Shown here piece by piece: positions 36,836 through 48,248 of a DNA stretch of 64,000 nucleotides. The notes under the pieces were generated by a model. The model made no database searches. It was given only the letters and a program-made list of their open reading frames with translations, and was not told where the DNA came from. The DNA comes from Protea cynaroides. Its lineage: Eukaryota; Streptophyta; Magnoliopsida; Proteales; Proteaceae. Position 1 is the stretch's first letter. Each line of letters begins with the position of its first letter. Position numbers and translations under genes: made by a program. The stretch covers positions 53,557,007 through 53,621,006 of the forward strand of contig CM053269.1 in assembly GCA_028583415.1 (NCBI GenBank). Direction: 5' to 3'.

Positions 36836-37007
36836 TGGGCTGAACCAGTTTGGTTCAGGTTGATCTGGGCTAGACTGGGGTGGATTGATCGGATTGGACC
36901 AAAACTTGGGTTGATTGGTCCGATCTGACAAGGATCGATTGGGTTAGGTTGAGATTGGATTTAATTGAGTTAGGATGACTGAGTTTGACAAAAATAGAGT
37001 GTTTACA

Positions 37008-38773
37008 ACTACACAACAAATACCATCAAGTAGCTCAACAATTTTGGGCATGGGCCTATCTAGAGTGTCACCATGACCAAGCTGATCATATGTATTGATC
37101 CTAAATGTATACGCATGGCCTTGCCTGGTGAGAAATACAGTAAAACTAACCCCTGTGGCGACCTAACAATGGGAAACAAATAAGCAAAATTAATTCAGTT
37201 TTAGTGACTAAGAAAATAAAATTAAAAACATCTATCAAGGTCCAAGTGAAACAAGTGCTTAAACAACTCCAAGAATAGCCAGAGAATACTATGATAGACT
37301 ACATGACTGAATATCTTCTAAGAACAACTTCTACATTGATAATGCAAAGTGCCAAACCCTTTTTCAAAAACAAAAATATTTGCAAGTAGAGCACCAGAGT
37401 AAAATGAAATATTTCTGAAATTTCAAATATTTCTCCAAGAGTACAGGTATTTCTACTTTTATGTTCGAGTTATCATTCACGTACTCAATTGTCTATATCA
37501 CACACCATTACACCAATTATTACCAATTTGTATCAAGTTGGCAAGTTGTTATTAATTGAGGGTCGAGTTGTGAGAGTAGTAATTAGTAGTTAGTTTGTAA
37601 GAGTTATAGGGATTTATTTTAGGATTAGTCATTAGATTCGTGAGATGAATAATTTGGGTGGTTTTAACTATTTGTAATGCTAATATATAGAATGTTAATA
37701 CTAATCAATGGTGTCCAAAAAAATATAAACAGTATAGCTCTTAGAGTTGTACGAAGTCAGGCTTTCTCCGTAAAACCAAGATGCATGGTTCCTCCATTGA
37801 ACCATTTATATATCCTAATATATTTTTTCCTAATTTTTATTCTTTGTTATCTCTTTCCCTTTAATTTCTCTCCCTCTCCTTATTTTCTCTCTTAGCACCT
37901 AACAAGATATCTGAATGTACGTATCAAAGTATCCCTTGAGGTTGAGATCATTGAATATTTACTGTTATTTTCGAACAAACACCTTAAAGCCTACTTTTTC
38001 TATAGCCAGAATCAAAGTGAGATAATGCCTACATCAGTATGAACTGTGGGATATATTCAACACTATGACACTAAACACAAGGTAATACCATAAAAAATGA
38101 TGAGATAAGTTCATGGTTATAGAGTTGGGCTGTTACTATTTACCAGTTCACAATTTTCCCACTAGGCATTAATTGATACTGCATTTATATCCCATTTAAA
38201 GGTTAGAATTATATTTTAAATCTTAGAAGTTAGCATCAACAGGCTGTAGTGTTATCAAATCTAACATGACGAAGAAATTGCCTTGAGAAATATGCCAATG
38301 TGAGTACCGACTATCTAACATCTCAAGAACGAGAAAATAGTTCTAATATCTGACACTAATAATAAATATAAGAGAACTGGTACATTGCCTGCTGCAGTCT
38401 CAACCATGACGGAAGACTGTTCCACGGAATGCAAGAACCTCAGCACACGCTTCCAATTCCCACTGCAGCAATCGAAAAGTTCTTTCCGAGCATTTGAAGG
38501 GAGAGAACCAAATATAGGATCCGAGCTACATAGCTGGAAAGCAGCAAACTCAACAAAAAACCGGAATCCATGGGGGAAAATCCCATGATTCCGTCTTAAA
38601 ATCCGACAAGTCTGCTCTAGATAGGCGAGATCAGCCGCGCTAAACCGACCCGAAGTCAGAATCTCTAAAATCAAATGTGAGGGCAAATGGCGAGGGGAGG
38701 AAGGTTTCTCCTTGCACAGTTGTTGCAAGGCCTCGATGATAGAAGGAGAGGGAGAGATGATGGTTGTGCACAA
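37008..38773 (-). pseudogene. RCC1-repeat family protein, 5' part only
   Basis: Exon 1 (about 38773-38384, 130 codons) encodes an F-box-like N-terminus typical of one plant RCC1 clade: SPSPSIIEALQQLCKEKPSS, ILTSGRFSAADLAYLEQTCR and NARKELFDCCSGNWKRVLRF, ending VETAAGN before a GTACCA donor. A later exon (37162 down to 37008), after a TTGTTAG acceptor, gives VATGVSFTVFLTRQGHAYTF, then YDQLGHGDTLDRPMPKIVEL, an RCC1 blade. The exon that should lie between them (MQVTTGRYHTLL region) was not found. The second exon is cut at 37008 by LTR C. No ATG is visible at the N-terminus; the frame is preceded by TAA and opens with TTG. RCC1 proteins form beta-propellers used as GTPase regulators or photoreceptors; this copy cannot make a full propeller. 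Confidence 0.8.
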
Positions 38774-38970
38774 TTACAATTACCTCTTTCTTGATGAAAT
38801 TCAGTCGAAATTATAATTTATAATCTATTTTCAATTTGTAGCAATGTGTGATATCACAAATTTATCCTTATATATTTAATTTCGATTGCATCCTTACATG
38901 TAGTTTAAGAGGGTAATTGGTGTCTTGTTATGTTTGGAAAAATAACAAACCATTGTTATGTTAACATTTC

Positions 38971-38972
<2 letters not shown>

Positions 38973-39045
<73 letters not shown>
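38973..39045. repeat. AT dinucleotide microsatellite
   Basis: About 36 AT units. The sequence switches from AT-rich unique DNA to GGG/CCC-rich repeat text on its right side. Confidence 0.95.
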
Positions 39046-39046
<1 letters not shown>

Positions 39047-39225
39047 GGGCCCGGTCGGGCTTAACCGAGGGGGTCAACTCTAACCCAACCCAATCCTATC
39101 AGGGTTGATCAAAATTTGGGCCCTAACCTAGCCCTGCTAGGGTTGGGGTCGGATTTAACCCTGCCAGGGTTCGGGTAGGGTTTGGGAGGGTTCAGGTTGT
39201 CAGAGTAAAACTTACACCCCTAAAT
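39046..39225. mobile_element. hAT-like non-autonomous fragment
   Basis: The text is made of GGGTT/GGGC words (GTCGGGCCCGGTCGGGCTTA, AACCCTGCCAGGGTTCGGG) and ends near AACTTACACCCCTAA, which is how many plant hAT-type non-autonomous elements look. The left end is lost in the AT run, so no target duplication can be tested. Confidence 0.35.
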
Positions 39226-39824
39226 ATAAGAAAGAACTGTGAAATAATTTAATATAAATCTATGAAAGAAATTGGTAAAAATCATTGAACCTCCAACTCG
39301 ATTATGGATTTTTGTGAGTTTCAAAATCAAAAGGAATGGTGTTGCGGTTAAACGGTCTTTTTAATTTTTTTGTTAGTCTACTTAACCTTTGGAGTTGGTA
39401 GGGTGTTATTAGTATAATTATCGCAAAAAAATATGGGTGCGTGTTATCAAAGAAAACTACTGAGGAGGTGGGAGAAATTTTCCCTTAAAATAATTTTAAT
39501 GCTTTCCTTAGCTTTCACTCTCCTTTGTTCCCAACTCTCTTCTTTTCTCTATCGGCTGCAAAAAGGGTTTAAAGACTGAAAGACCGGAAATGATTAATAG
39601 TCAATTTTGGCAAGCATTTAAAAATCGTTTAATAAATGGTTTAGGTTTGGTTTAGTCATTACACACTGAATTAAAGCTATACCACACCACTGTAGATGCT
39701 TCAAATTTATCGAACAAAATTAAATTGATTTTTTTTTAGCTTAAGATAACAGAAAAAGTAAATAAATAATAAATAAATAAAATATAAAAAATAAAGAAGA
39801 AGGAAAGAATAAAAAAACAATAAA

Positions 39825-39883
<59 letters not shown>

Positions 39884-40190
39884 AATAAAAAGGGGAAAAG
39901 ATCATAATAATAATAATAAATTATAAAATTCAAATTATTATTAAAATTACTTAGATTGGAAAATTTTGGTTAATTAATTTTCTCCTTTTAAATTTAAAAC
40001 AAATAAAGTAAATAATAATAATAAAAATAATAATAAATATATATAATAACCATAATAAATAAATAAATCAATTTATAAAAATACAAAAGAGTGTCTACGT
40101 GGTTTTGAAAATGAGATTCTAAATCCATGGCAAAATCAAACAAAAAGCCTAGATCTAAGAAAAGGGCATTGTAGTCTAATAAAAAATGGG
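39226..40190. repeat. AT-rich intergenic with TAA microsatellite
   Basis: No gene. An imperfect run of about 17 TAA units lies at 39827-39876, followed by AAATAAATAAAT and further TAA/ATA-rich stretches to about 40070. Confidence 0.7.
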
Positions 40191-43100
40191 GATAAAAAAA
40201 AAAAGGAGAAAACTGGAGAGACATTTCATTCTCTCATCAGCGTTTAGAACGAAAGAAAACAGAGAGTCGAGAGAGAAGGGGGTTTGAGAGAGAAGAAGCA
40301 GGAGAAGTAGCAGAGGTTTGATCGACGACTACTCCGGCGTGGTGTATTACTCAGATCTGGTTCTTGAATCCAAATATGAGATTTGGTCTTCTCTTCTTCA
40401 ACACGATTCAGCGGAGACACCGGCAGATCTGGAAACAATCACTCCTCTCCAACAACCTAAGCTAGCTAGGTGGCGATCTGGTGCTTTTCGACGGTAAGCA
40501 GCATTCTCCGGCGGGGTGTATTTCTCAGATCTGGTTCTTGAATCCAGATTTGAGGTTCGGTTTCATTTTCTCCAACACGATTCAGTGGACTTCTCAAGAG
40601 GTGAGGCTGTTCTTAACCGGCTGACGGTGATTTGATTCTTGTAGTTAGTTCCAAATGGAGGAAAGTTCATTTGTCGATTTTTTGTGTGATTCTTATCTTA
40701 GATTTTTTTTATAATAAGAATTTTTCCAGAAATTGAATCCATAGCTCTTGTTTGCCGATTTTTGACATCTGATTTGAAGTTCCTGACGAAACGAATCTAA
40801 GATTCAAATTTATTATGAATCTGAGAATCAGATGTCAAGAATCTGTGTAGCAATCTGATTTTTATGATTTCTAATCTCAATGACTTAATTTCTTGAATTT
40901 CTTGTTTTGATAATTGATTTCTTGGAATCATCTGTATTTCGGTGGTTTCGATAAGAATTTCTTGAACAAATATACTGAGATATGGTTTCAAATTGAACTT
41001 CTTGAATCAATATACTGAAATGTGGTTTCAATTTGAATTTCTTGAATCAGTATACAGAGAATGGAGTTCGGTTGGCATTTCTTGATTAAATATACTAAAA
41101 ATGAGTCTCGATTGGAATTTCAATATTGAAAATTAGTTTTGAGTTTCAGTCATCATCCCTGCTGCCACATGTATACTGTTCTCTCTTATATTTCATTCAA
41201 TATGTCATTTAAAGCTTGCATTATGTTATCGATCTGTTCTTTCTTAATCCTGATTCAGTAATCGTCTCAATCATGGTTAATGAAGTCTCAAGCATGCTCC
41301 ATTGATAGATAGTTTAATAAGCTTGCTGTGATGCCTATTATTTCCACATATTTATGAAATAAGTTTATTGTTAATTTTATTGTAGTAAAATTCAAAAATT
41401 CAAAAATTCATATAGATTTCTGTTCTGTTTATTTCATATACTTTATGAGTTTGATAGAATAATTTACAAAATCAGATGAGCATAATTTTCTTTTACCGAT
41501 CAACCCCTATAACCCTACTATTATTAATTGAACTAATTTCATCTTTACTGATCCCTAATTCGATTGAATTAATTTCCATGTCTACTGATACCAAATTTTA
41601 AATTTGTCTGACCAAACCTACTTTGATCATCATGTTAAATCAATATTTAAATTGAGTTTTCTATCCAAACCTGAATTGTATTAGCCTAAGTAAACCGGCC
41701 CTATAAAATTTATCGGATAAAAAACTGGAATTCTAATTGGTTAATTTTTCACATTAGTTAAATTAATCATATTTTTTATAATGAATTATTTCTACCTATC
41801 AATTTCTTTCCCACTTTCATTATCACCTACCATCCCCCCAATATACATACCTATACGGGTTTAGTCAAATTTAGGAATGTTATTTGATAGTTTATAGTTT
41901 GTTTGACATTTTCTATATATAATAAGTCATAGTTATACGTCTTTAATTATTCATACTTCATTCAGCTACTGTTTTCATATTTGTAAATGTCAACATTAGA
42001 ACGTGCAACTTAGACTTTCACATATGCAAGTACAGCGTTAGAGCACACATGATCATTTCTTCTCCTTTGGCGTCCACCTCTACTCACAGACAGGTAACAC
42101 CCCTACTTTATGTCTTTACTTTATGTGGTGTATGGGTTCGGCCATCGTGCACCTATAATTGTTCGATGTGGATGGATAACGGGATATGTATGCGGCACTT
42201 GCCATCCCTAGCGTAGTGACGGGCGGGATAGACTAGGACGTCCTTACCCCTTCAATGTATCACATAATGCGAAAGGAAAATGTATTAATAGTTTTGATCC
42301 CCAATCCCTACTTATGTGTTCCGAGGAATTTCTATAAATTTTTGTAATTATTCCCGTGCAATGTGGGCTCACGCGCTTGTGATGCCAAATAAATATAGAC
42401 GTATGGATGTATGTAAAAATAAAACGAGGCTCAGATGCCTATTTTTCAATGTCGAGAGTACACTCTCACATGTTGACAAATAGAGATTGTTTTCATTTTT
42501 TTTATATGTAGTTCATTTCGAACTACGTATGAGCTTGATTCTCGGACATCATCCCGAGATACGTAGGTTGCCTGGGGGTCCATCACCCAAGCTCAGTCCA
42601 AATTGCAATGAGGGTTGTCCCAATTTGCATCATAATATACTTTATATTTAGCACACTGACTTCAAAATTGTGTTTTTTTTTTTAAATTTTACTGTTTTAA
42701 TCATCTGTTTTAATCATCAAGCATAATTTAAAAAATTCAAATTTCAAGAAAATCAAATATAATTCAAATTCAATTCCAATTTTAATTCCAACTTCAATGT
42801 CAATTTCAAAAATTCAATTTCAATTCAATTTCTGTTTCAATTTCAATTTAAATTCCAAATCTATTTTCAATTTCAAATTCAATTAAATTTCTATTTCAAT
42901 TTCAAGTTTCAATTCCAAACTCAATTTCAATTTCAAATTCAATTTTCAGATTTCAAATTTCATTTCAATTCTCTATTTTCGCATGGAACCTTGGGCAAGG
43001 ATTCCATCATAGCATGGAAGTCCCCTCAACCTTGGGCAAACATTCCATCATCGTATGGAAGTCCCTTTCAACCTTGGACAAGCATTCCATCATCGCATAG

Positions 43101-44101
43101 AAGTCCCTTAATCCTGGGCGAACATTCCATCATCACATGGAAGTCCCTTTCAAATCCTATTTTAAATAGACGGTCTACCAGCTTGACTAGAGGCTGTAGA
43201 AGTTTATTCGATGTGTTTTACATAGACGATCTACCAGCTTGACTAGTGACTGTAGAAGTCAATTCGATGTGATTTACATAGATGGTCTACCAGCTTGACT
43301 AGTGACCGTAGAAGTCTATTTGATTGCTTTACATAGACGGCCTACCAGTTTGACTAATGACTGTAGGAGTCTATTCAATATCTTAAACCTAGATGACCTA
43401 TTAGCTTGACTAGTGGCTATAGGGATCTACCATCTTATCAATACAAACGGTTGAACTATGTTGGGCTTGATTCTTGGGCTTATCTTGGGATACGTAAGTA
43501 GCTAGAGTGTTTATCATTCGAGTTCAGTTCTAAACTAATTTACTTTAATTTATTTCTCATTTTTTCATTTTTTAGAGTTAATTTCAAAGCCATTGCATTT
43601 GAACTTTGGACTACGCTTCAATAACTGAAAATGATTTTATCTGTCAATGTGTTGAGAGTTGTGCACTTGTTATCTGAAATTGGCTGATTAGTCCGTCATC
43701 TAATCATTTTATTTTTGATCTATATCACATTTTAATTTTTTTTTTGTTATATTTACAATTGTATGACTTGCTCCTAGATTGAAATATATCTAGAACCTAG
43801 GTCTAGTGCCTATTAAAAATTATTTAGCCATTGCCTATAATTTAAATTAGAATAGGAAAGATAGCATATGGAGACTATTCGGATTAGACAATTTGAATGC
43901 CTAACACCTTCTCAAATTGTAACATGACTTACCCATTATTTCTCTGATTTGACCATAAGCCTTAATCCATTACGTGAGTCATTAGTATTTCTCATATGAG
44001 AAATTGTATATAGGTCCTAGACCTTATCTAGGTGGCGACTCCATTTTCATTTTTTATATTTCAACCATTTCATACAATTACAAAAAACATTCGTCCTTAC
44101 A
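40191..44101 (+). repeat. Diverged long LTR of the same superfamily (left limit unknown)
   Basis: The right end matches the 3' part of LTR B: ATACGTAAGTAGCTAGAG (43491), a TGCCTAACACCTTCTCAAAT block (43898) equivalent to the 32047 block, then AGGTCCTAGACCTTATCTAG with GTGGCGACTCC, and a terminal CGTCCTTACA at 44101. A GA-rich stretch (40220-40320) sits where LTR B has its GA-rich segment. The middle holds different repeats: CAATTTCAAATTC-type (42720-42970), four about 43-bp units (42984-43160, core AACATTCCATCATCGCATGG) and five about 52-bp units (43165-43440, core CTACCAGCTTGACTAGTGAC). No start or target duplication was found. Confidence 0.55.
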
Positions 44102-44151
44102 CCATTAAACTAAAATTATGTGGTTTACATAATTACATCCAATGAATCTGT

Positions 44152-44644
44152 CAGGGGTGTCAAAATTGGGTCCAAACCGAAACTGAAACCTAACCAATCT
44201 GATTCAACCTAGACCAAATTGAAATCGAACCTTATTGAACAAGATTTAGGTTGTCTTTTCAGAGGCCGATGAAAAGGAAAAATTGGACCAGTTCAAATGA
44301 TAAGCCCAAACCAAACTGGATCAATAAAATTGAAACCCAACCAACTTGATAATGGATCGATAAGAGTCCATTAAGGCAACATTTTTTTAAAAATCAACAG
44401 TGAAACTGAACTAATTTGATAATGACCTAATAGAACCCATTAATCCAACTTCTTTAGTATATATACGTATAGTACTAAACCAAAACCAGTCCGATTACCT
44501 ATACCAGACCGGCCCATTAACTAGCTTGTACAGTGCAGTCCATCTTGGCCTGAACCTCTTATGTTTTGAATTGCCCTTAAAAAGCTTGAGACTGACTTAC
44601 TCTGTATTGAAACCAATTCAAACAAACCCGTTGACACTCCTAGA
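44152..44644. mobile_element. Candidate hAT-like non-autonomous element
   Basis: The left end CAGGGGTGTCAA and right end TTGACACTCCTA are near-inverted (11 or 12 bp with two mismatches). The body is built of AACCGAAAC, AAACCAATTC and similar words seen in this element type. The flanking 8-mers GAATCTGT and GAATCACT match at six of eight positions. The doubt is that the right-end text recurs in the adjoining 93-bp repeat. Confidence 0.4.
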
Positions 44645-44930
44645 ATCACTCCCGAAAATCCGGTAGAAGATTTGCCATTGAAATCTGAAAAGGCAAGTTT
44701 TCCTTATGATTCAAACATACCCGTTGATACACTTAGAATCACTCTTGAAAATCCGGTAGAAGATTTGCCATTGAAATCTGAAAAGCCAAGTTTTCCTTAT
44801 GATCCAAATAGACCCGTTGACACACTTAGAATCACTCCTGAAAATCTGGTGGAAGATTTGAAAATCTGGTGGAAGATTTGAAAATCTGGTGGAAGATTTG
44901 CCATTGAAATCTGAAAAACCGACATTGGAT
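44627..44930 (+). repeat. In-frame 93-bp tandem repeat with coding-like peptide
   Basis: Two full and one partial 93-bp units encode, in one frame, PVDTLRITPENPVEDLPLKS and then EKPSFPYDPNR. The third unit carries a 21-bp triplication (ENLVEDLKIWWKI region) and then leaves frame. The unit being a multiple of three and substitutions leaving the peptide almost unchanged suggest derivation from a protein-coding repeat, but no start codon, promoter or splice context is seen. Part of it recurs at 12627-12680. Confidence 0.5.
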
Positions 44931-45240
44931 GATAGTTGAGTGATTTGTTGCATGATTTTAGGAAATCTGACGAGCTATCAATTGTGGTGGATAAGTATTG
45001 ATAGGATATTCTGTAATATGTGTCTACTGAGGAGGATGAGAGCTGGAGGATATGTTTGAGATTCTTATTATGGTAGTTTGATGAGGTACTGACTTGGATA
45101 GTGAAGATTCATTAATGGGATATTTCTTAACAAAATTTCATCCCCAAGATAGATTTTTGCACTAATGCTAAGAGCTGAGCAACAAGTGGGATCCTGGGAA
45201 ATCGATAAAACCTTGAATTGAGAGAGGTGATCTAGTGAGC

Positions 45241-45249
45241 CCTATAAGA
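45241..45249 (+). promoter_or_regulatory. TATA-like box of the cysteine-rich peptide gene
   Basis: CCTATAAGA lies 59 bases before the start codon at 45308, a suitable place for a short leader of about 25-30 nt. Confidence 0.45.
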
Positions 45250-45307
45250 AGAGTTGAAAAAGCTCATCACATACTCTAACGGCTCTTCCGCCTAAAGACA
45301 TAAAGAC

Positions 45308-45690
45308 ATGGCGAAGCAGGTTTCACCGAAATTAGCTTTCTTAGTGGTTCTCTTCTTGGTGGTGATGGCATCAGGTTAATTAGCTCTCCATCCATTTTTC
45401 TCTCTCTTCTTTTTTCCCTTTCTGTTTCTTTCTTTCTCACAACACACACATACTGACATAAGTAAGAAGAAGCATGGAATTGAAAAAGGTAAATGGTTTA
45501 TGTAGGCATACGGCAGCCATCGTCGATAGTGCTAGGGGCAAAAGAGAGGGTAGAGAGAACACTCACCCCTCCATCTTGCAGTGTCTATGGTAACCAGGTT
45601 TGTTCGAACTTTACAGGGGTGTATCGGTGTCGATATGGAGCAATCTGCGATAAGACCGGCAACTGTAAATGTAAATCAAAGCAGGATTAG
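45308..45690 (+). CDS. Small secreted cysteine-rich (knottin/defensin-like) peptide
   Basis: Two exons, 45308-45374 and 45506-45690, joined across a 131-nt GT-AG intron inside a glycine codon. The product is 83 residues. Residues 1-23 (KLAFLVVLFLVVMASG end) form a clear signal peptide. A short basic pro-region follows. The C-terminal 37 residues hold six cysteines at 47, 55, 64, 70, 76 and 78, spaced C-x7-C-x8-C-x5-C-x5-C-x-C, consistent with three disulfides and a CxC ending as in defensin-like and knottin folds. The intron just after the signal peptide is typical of plant defensin-like genes. An asparagine glycosylation site (NFT) lies at 57-59. I do not recognise the exact subfamily; roles of such peptides include antimicrobial action and cell signalling. 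A poly(A)-like AATAAG is near 45714. Confidence 0.8.
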
Positions 45691-48240
45691 TGCTTATGCT
45701 ATTTCTTTCATGAGAATAAGATTCTGTTATATTCAAGGAACAGATCAATGAAATGAGGGTTTACTTTATATATGCATTTTCGATTTGGTTACTATTTGTC
45801 ATCTCTCTCTCCCTCTCCTCTTTTTTTTTTTTTTTTTTTCTCTCTTTGATTTAGGTAACGATTAGTTGTTGAACTGAGTAGCGACGTTCAACCATTACAG
45901 TGTACTATCGATTTGTAAACATGAACATGTGAAAATAAAGAATATTGTTGTAATTCCCTCTATCTTTCATTTAGATAAGAGGTGGTATTTATATTGATTT
46001 CTATACAAATATTACAATAGGATTGCTCTTTGAGCTGTACAAAATCAAATTTTAAATTCAAATAACAATAACTTGTAACTGATTTAAAAGGACAAGATTA
46101 ATAAAAAACGATAGTTGATGTGAAGAGATTGTAGCTAACTTAAAGGGATGAAGTTAGCTATCAAATCCAAAATTAATGAGTAATTTGAATTTGAATAAAT
46201 ACAATTGTATTTCAAATTCAAACAACAACCTGTTATTGATTTGAAGGGATAAGATTAATCAGAAATGAAAACTGATATGAAAGGATTGTAGATAACTTGA
46301 AGAGATGAGGTTAGCTATCAAATTCAAAACTAATGAATGATTTGAAATTGAATATGCAGCTATATTTCAAATTCAAATCATACGTTAACAATACATGTTA
46401 TTGCGTGTGTATGTATGAGAGTGAGAAAGTATATGTAGGTAGGTAAGGGGAAGGATTGAGTACAATGGGTCGAGCAGTATCGGAATCATTATTGGTATCT
46501 GGTATCGATCAATATCGATTAGGTACGACATAACATACTAGACCATTCTTGTTTGGTGTAGCATGTAATAGGTAACATCGTTATTGTATCATTTATATTT
46601 TGAACGGTATCAAAATGTTTGCTGTTATTGTACCATTTATTAATCGGTTTGATGGTTTCGATGTGACAATTTCCTTGTAACTAATATTGATATCAGCCAC
46701 AAGCACCTAAAGCAAATTCCAGAAAGAAACTTCTGGGTACAATCCATGCCAAACAGAACAGTTCCAATATAATACACAGTTGTGGGTGTTGCAGAAGATA
46801 CAGAAGTATATTTTGTTGTTCTTCTTCTAGGTAAATGGGTTTAATGAATATTTAAATGATAATGTAACTGATAAAGAAGATGAGACTTGATAGGAATGGG
46901 GGCTCTATCCTTCTAGGATTCCTAGATACAGTGATCCTTATCTTGATTTGCCTAAATTCTGAGTTCAGAACCCATCCCTCACCTTTTTCTAATTTTCTTT
47001 CTTTAACTCTTCATTGTCATGTTACACTATTTAGCCGACAAATTGACCAACATTACAGACAAAAATGAGGGTGATCTATCAATACTGGGTGGGTCCCTTC
47101 AGTAAATGCTCGTGTGCAACACAAACGGCTGAGATCCATGTCCGTGCACCCAATCCTACATCTCTGAATTAGTGGATCCCAATCGTTTGCGTCTCACTCT
47201 CACATTGAGTGGTGATAAAAAAAATTCTTGTAGAAAGATTTAGTTTCTCTCCAACCATGGAAAATATTCTCTTCACTCAACTACTTTCAGGTTGAATGAG
47301 ACTTTTAGTAGGGATATATATAATATTTTCTTTTGGGAAAGTTTTCTCTTTCACTGTCTGTGGGTGCAGGAAATCAAAGGCCGTGATCATTAAATGATCT
47401 TACAACTTACCCTTAAGGCCTGGAAGATTACAACTCTGACATACCGAACAAATTTTCTAGGACTGCTATAACTCGCATGATATAGACCATGGAAAATATG
47501 AATGTGAACTATAATGAGAAACATACAAATTTTCTAGGACTGTTATAAATCGCATGATATAGACCACAAAAAATATGAAGGTAAACAACAATGAAAAACA
47601 TACTTGCCCCATATATGTACTTAAATATACGGCAAAGATCACTAGCTCCTATGATTCGAATACACATCAATTCTCGAGCCCCGTTGTTGTCCATTACATG
47701 TCGTCAGATGTTCGTTTCTTGGTAGCGCAAAAGGATGCAGAGATAACTGCACTTAGAGCGCGTACCACTCAAATCCTCCTTTGACAGTAGAAGTCCTGCC
47801 TGTGGTCCACACCACTGCTCTTGCAACACAGCCAACGACACTTATTCCAAAGGCTATAGCAGATGATTACTAAGACTTTCAAAGCTTTGAAGTTGGGGGA
47901 AACGGCACAAGGTCGATGTATGTAGGATAGGGTGTCCGCCCACTGAAATATGAATGAAATGGGCTCTATGTCAATTTTTATGTAGGTGGAACGCCCCAAC
48001 TAAGTTGTCGATAGGGTTTCCCCTATCACGCTATCAAAACAGGCCTCAAAGGCTCTGAAAGAGATTTCACAAGGCTCTGAAAGAGTTTGATCAAAATTTA
48101 GGGCGGTCTACGATTAGCAGCAAGCAAGAAGGTAGATGCGCCACAAACAAGAAGCATACGAAGAAAGCCCTGATCTATGACCACGCTATAGTTTCCTTTG
48201 CTTGCTTTCTTTCCTTCTGTTCAGTAAGACTTCCAATTGG
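45691..48240. other. Intergenic, no gene seen
   Basis: Mostly AT-rich DNA with a T-run (45818-45838). A word repeat occurs at 45990-46380: AAATTCAAATAACAATAACT and GATAAGATTAATHAGAAA appear twice in a loose duplication about 170 bp apart. From about 47390 composition becomes less AT-rich and may be organelle-derived (see next entry). A short near-duplicate CATACAAATTTTCTAGGACT occurs near 47450 and 47520. No coding region is supported. Confidence 0.4.
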
Positions 48241-48248
48241 CTAGTGCA

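Larger units (their letters stand above)
32969..37007 (-). repeat. 4.04 kb LTR (copy C), inverted relative to copy B
   Basis: On the minus strand it runs from TGTAAACACTCTATTTTTGT (37007) to TTATCTTCACA (32969). Order is the mirror of copy B: TA run 36791-36830, GA-rich segment, R1 (about 34735-35710), R2 (about 33555-34100), conserved end. On the minus strand it is a 5' LTR, since the primer site follows its end. Upstream of its start is not internal element sequence but an exon of an RCC1-family gene, so 37007/37008 is a real insertion edge. Confidence 0.85.
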
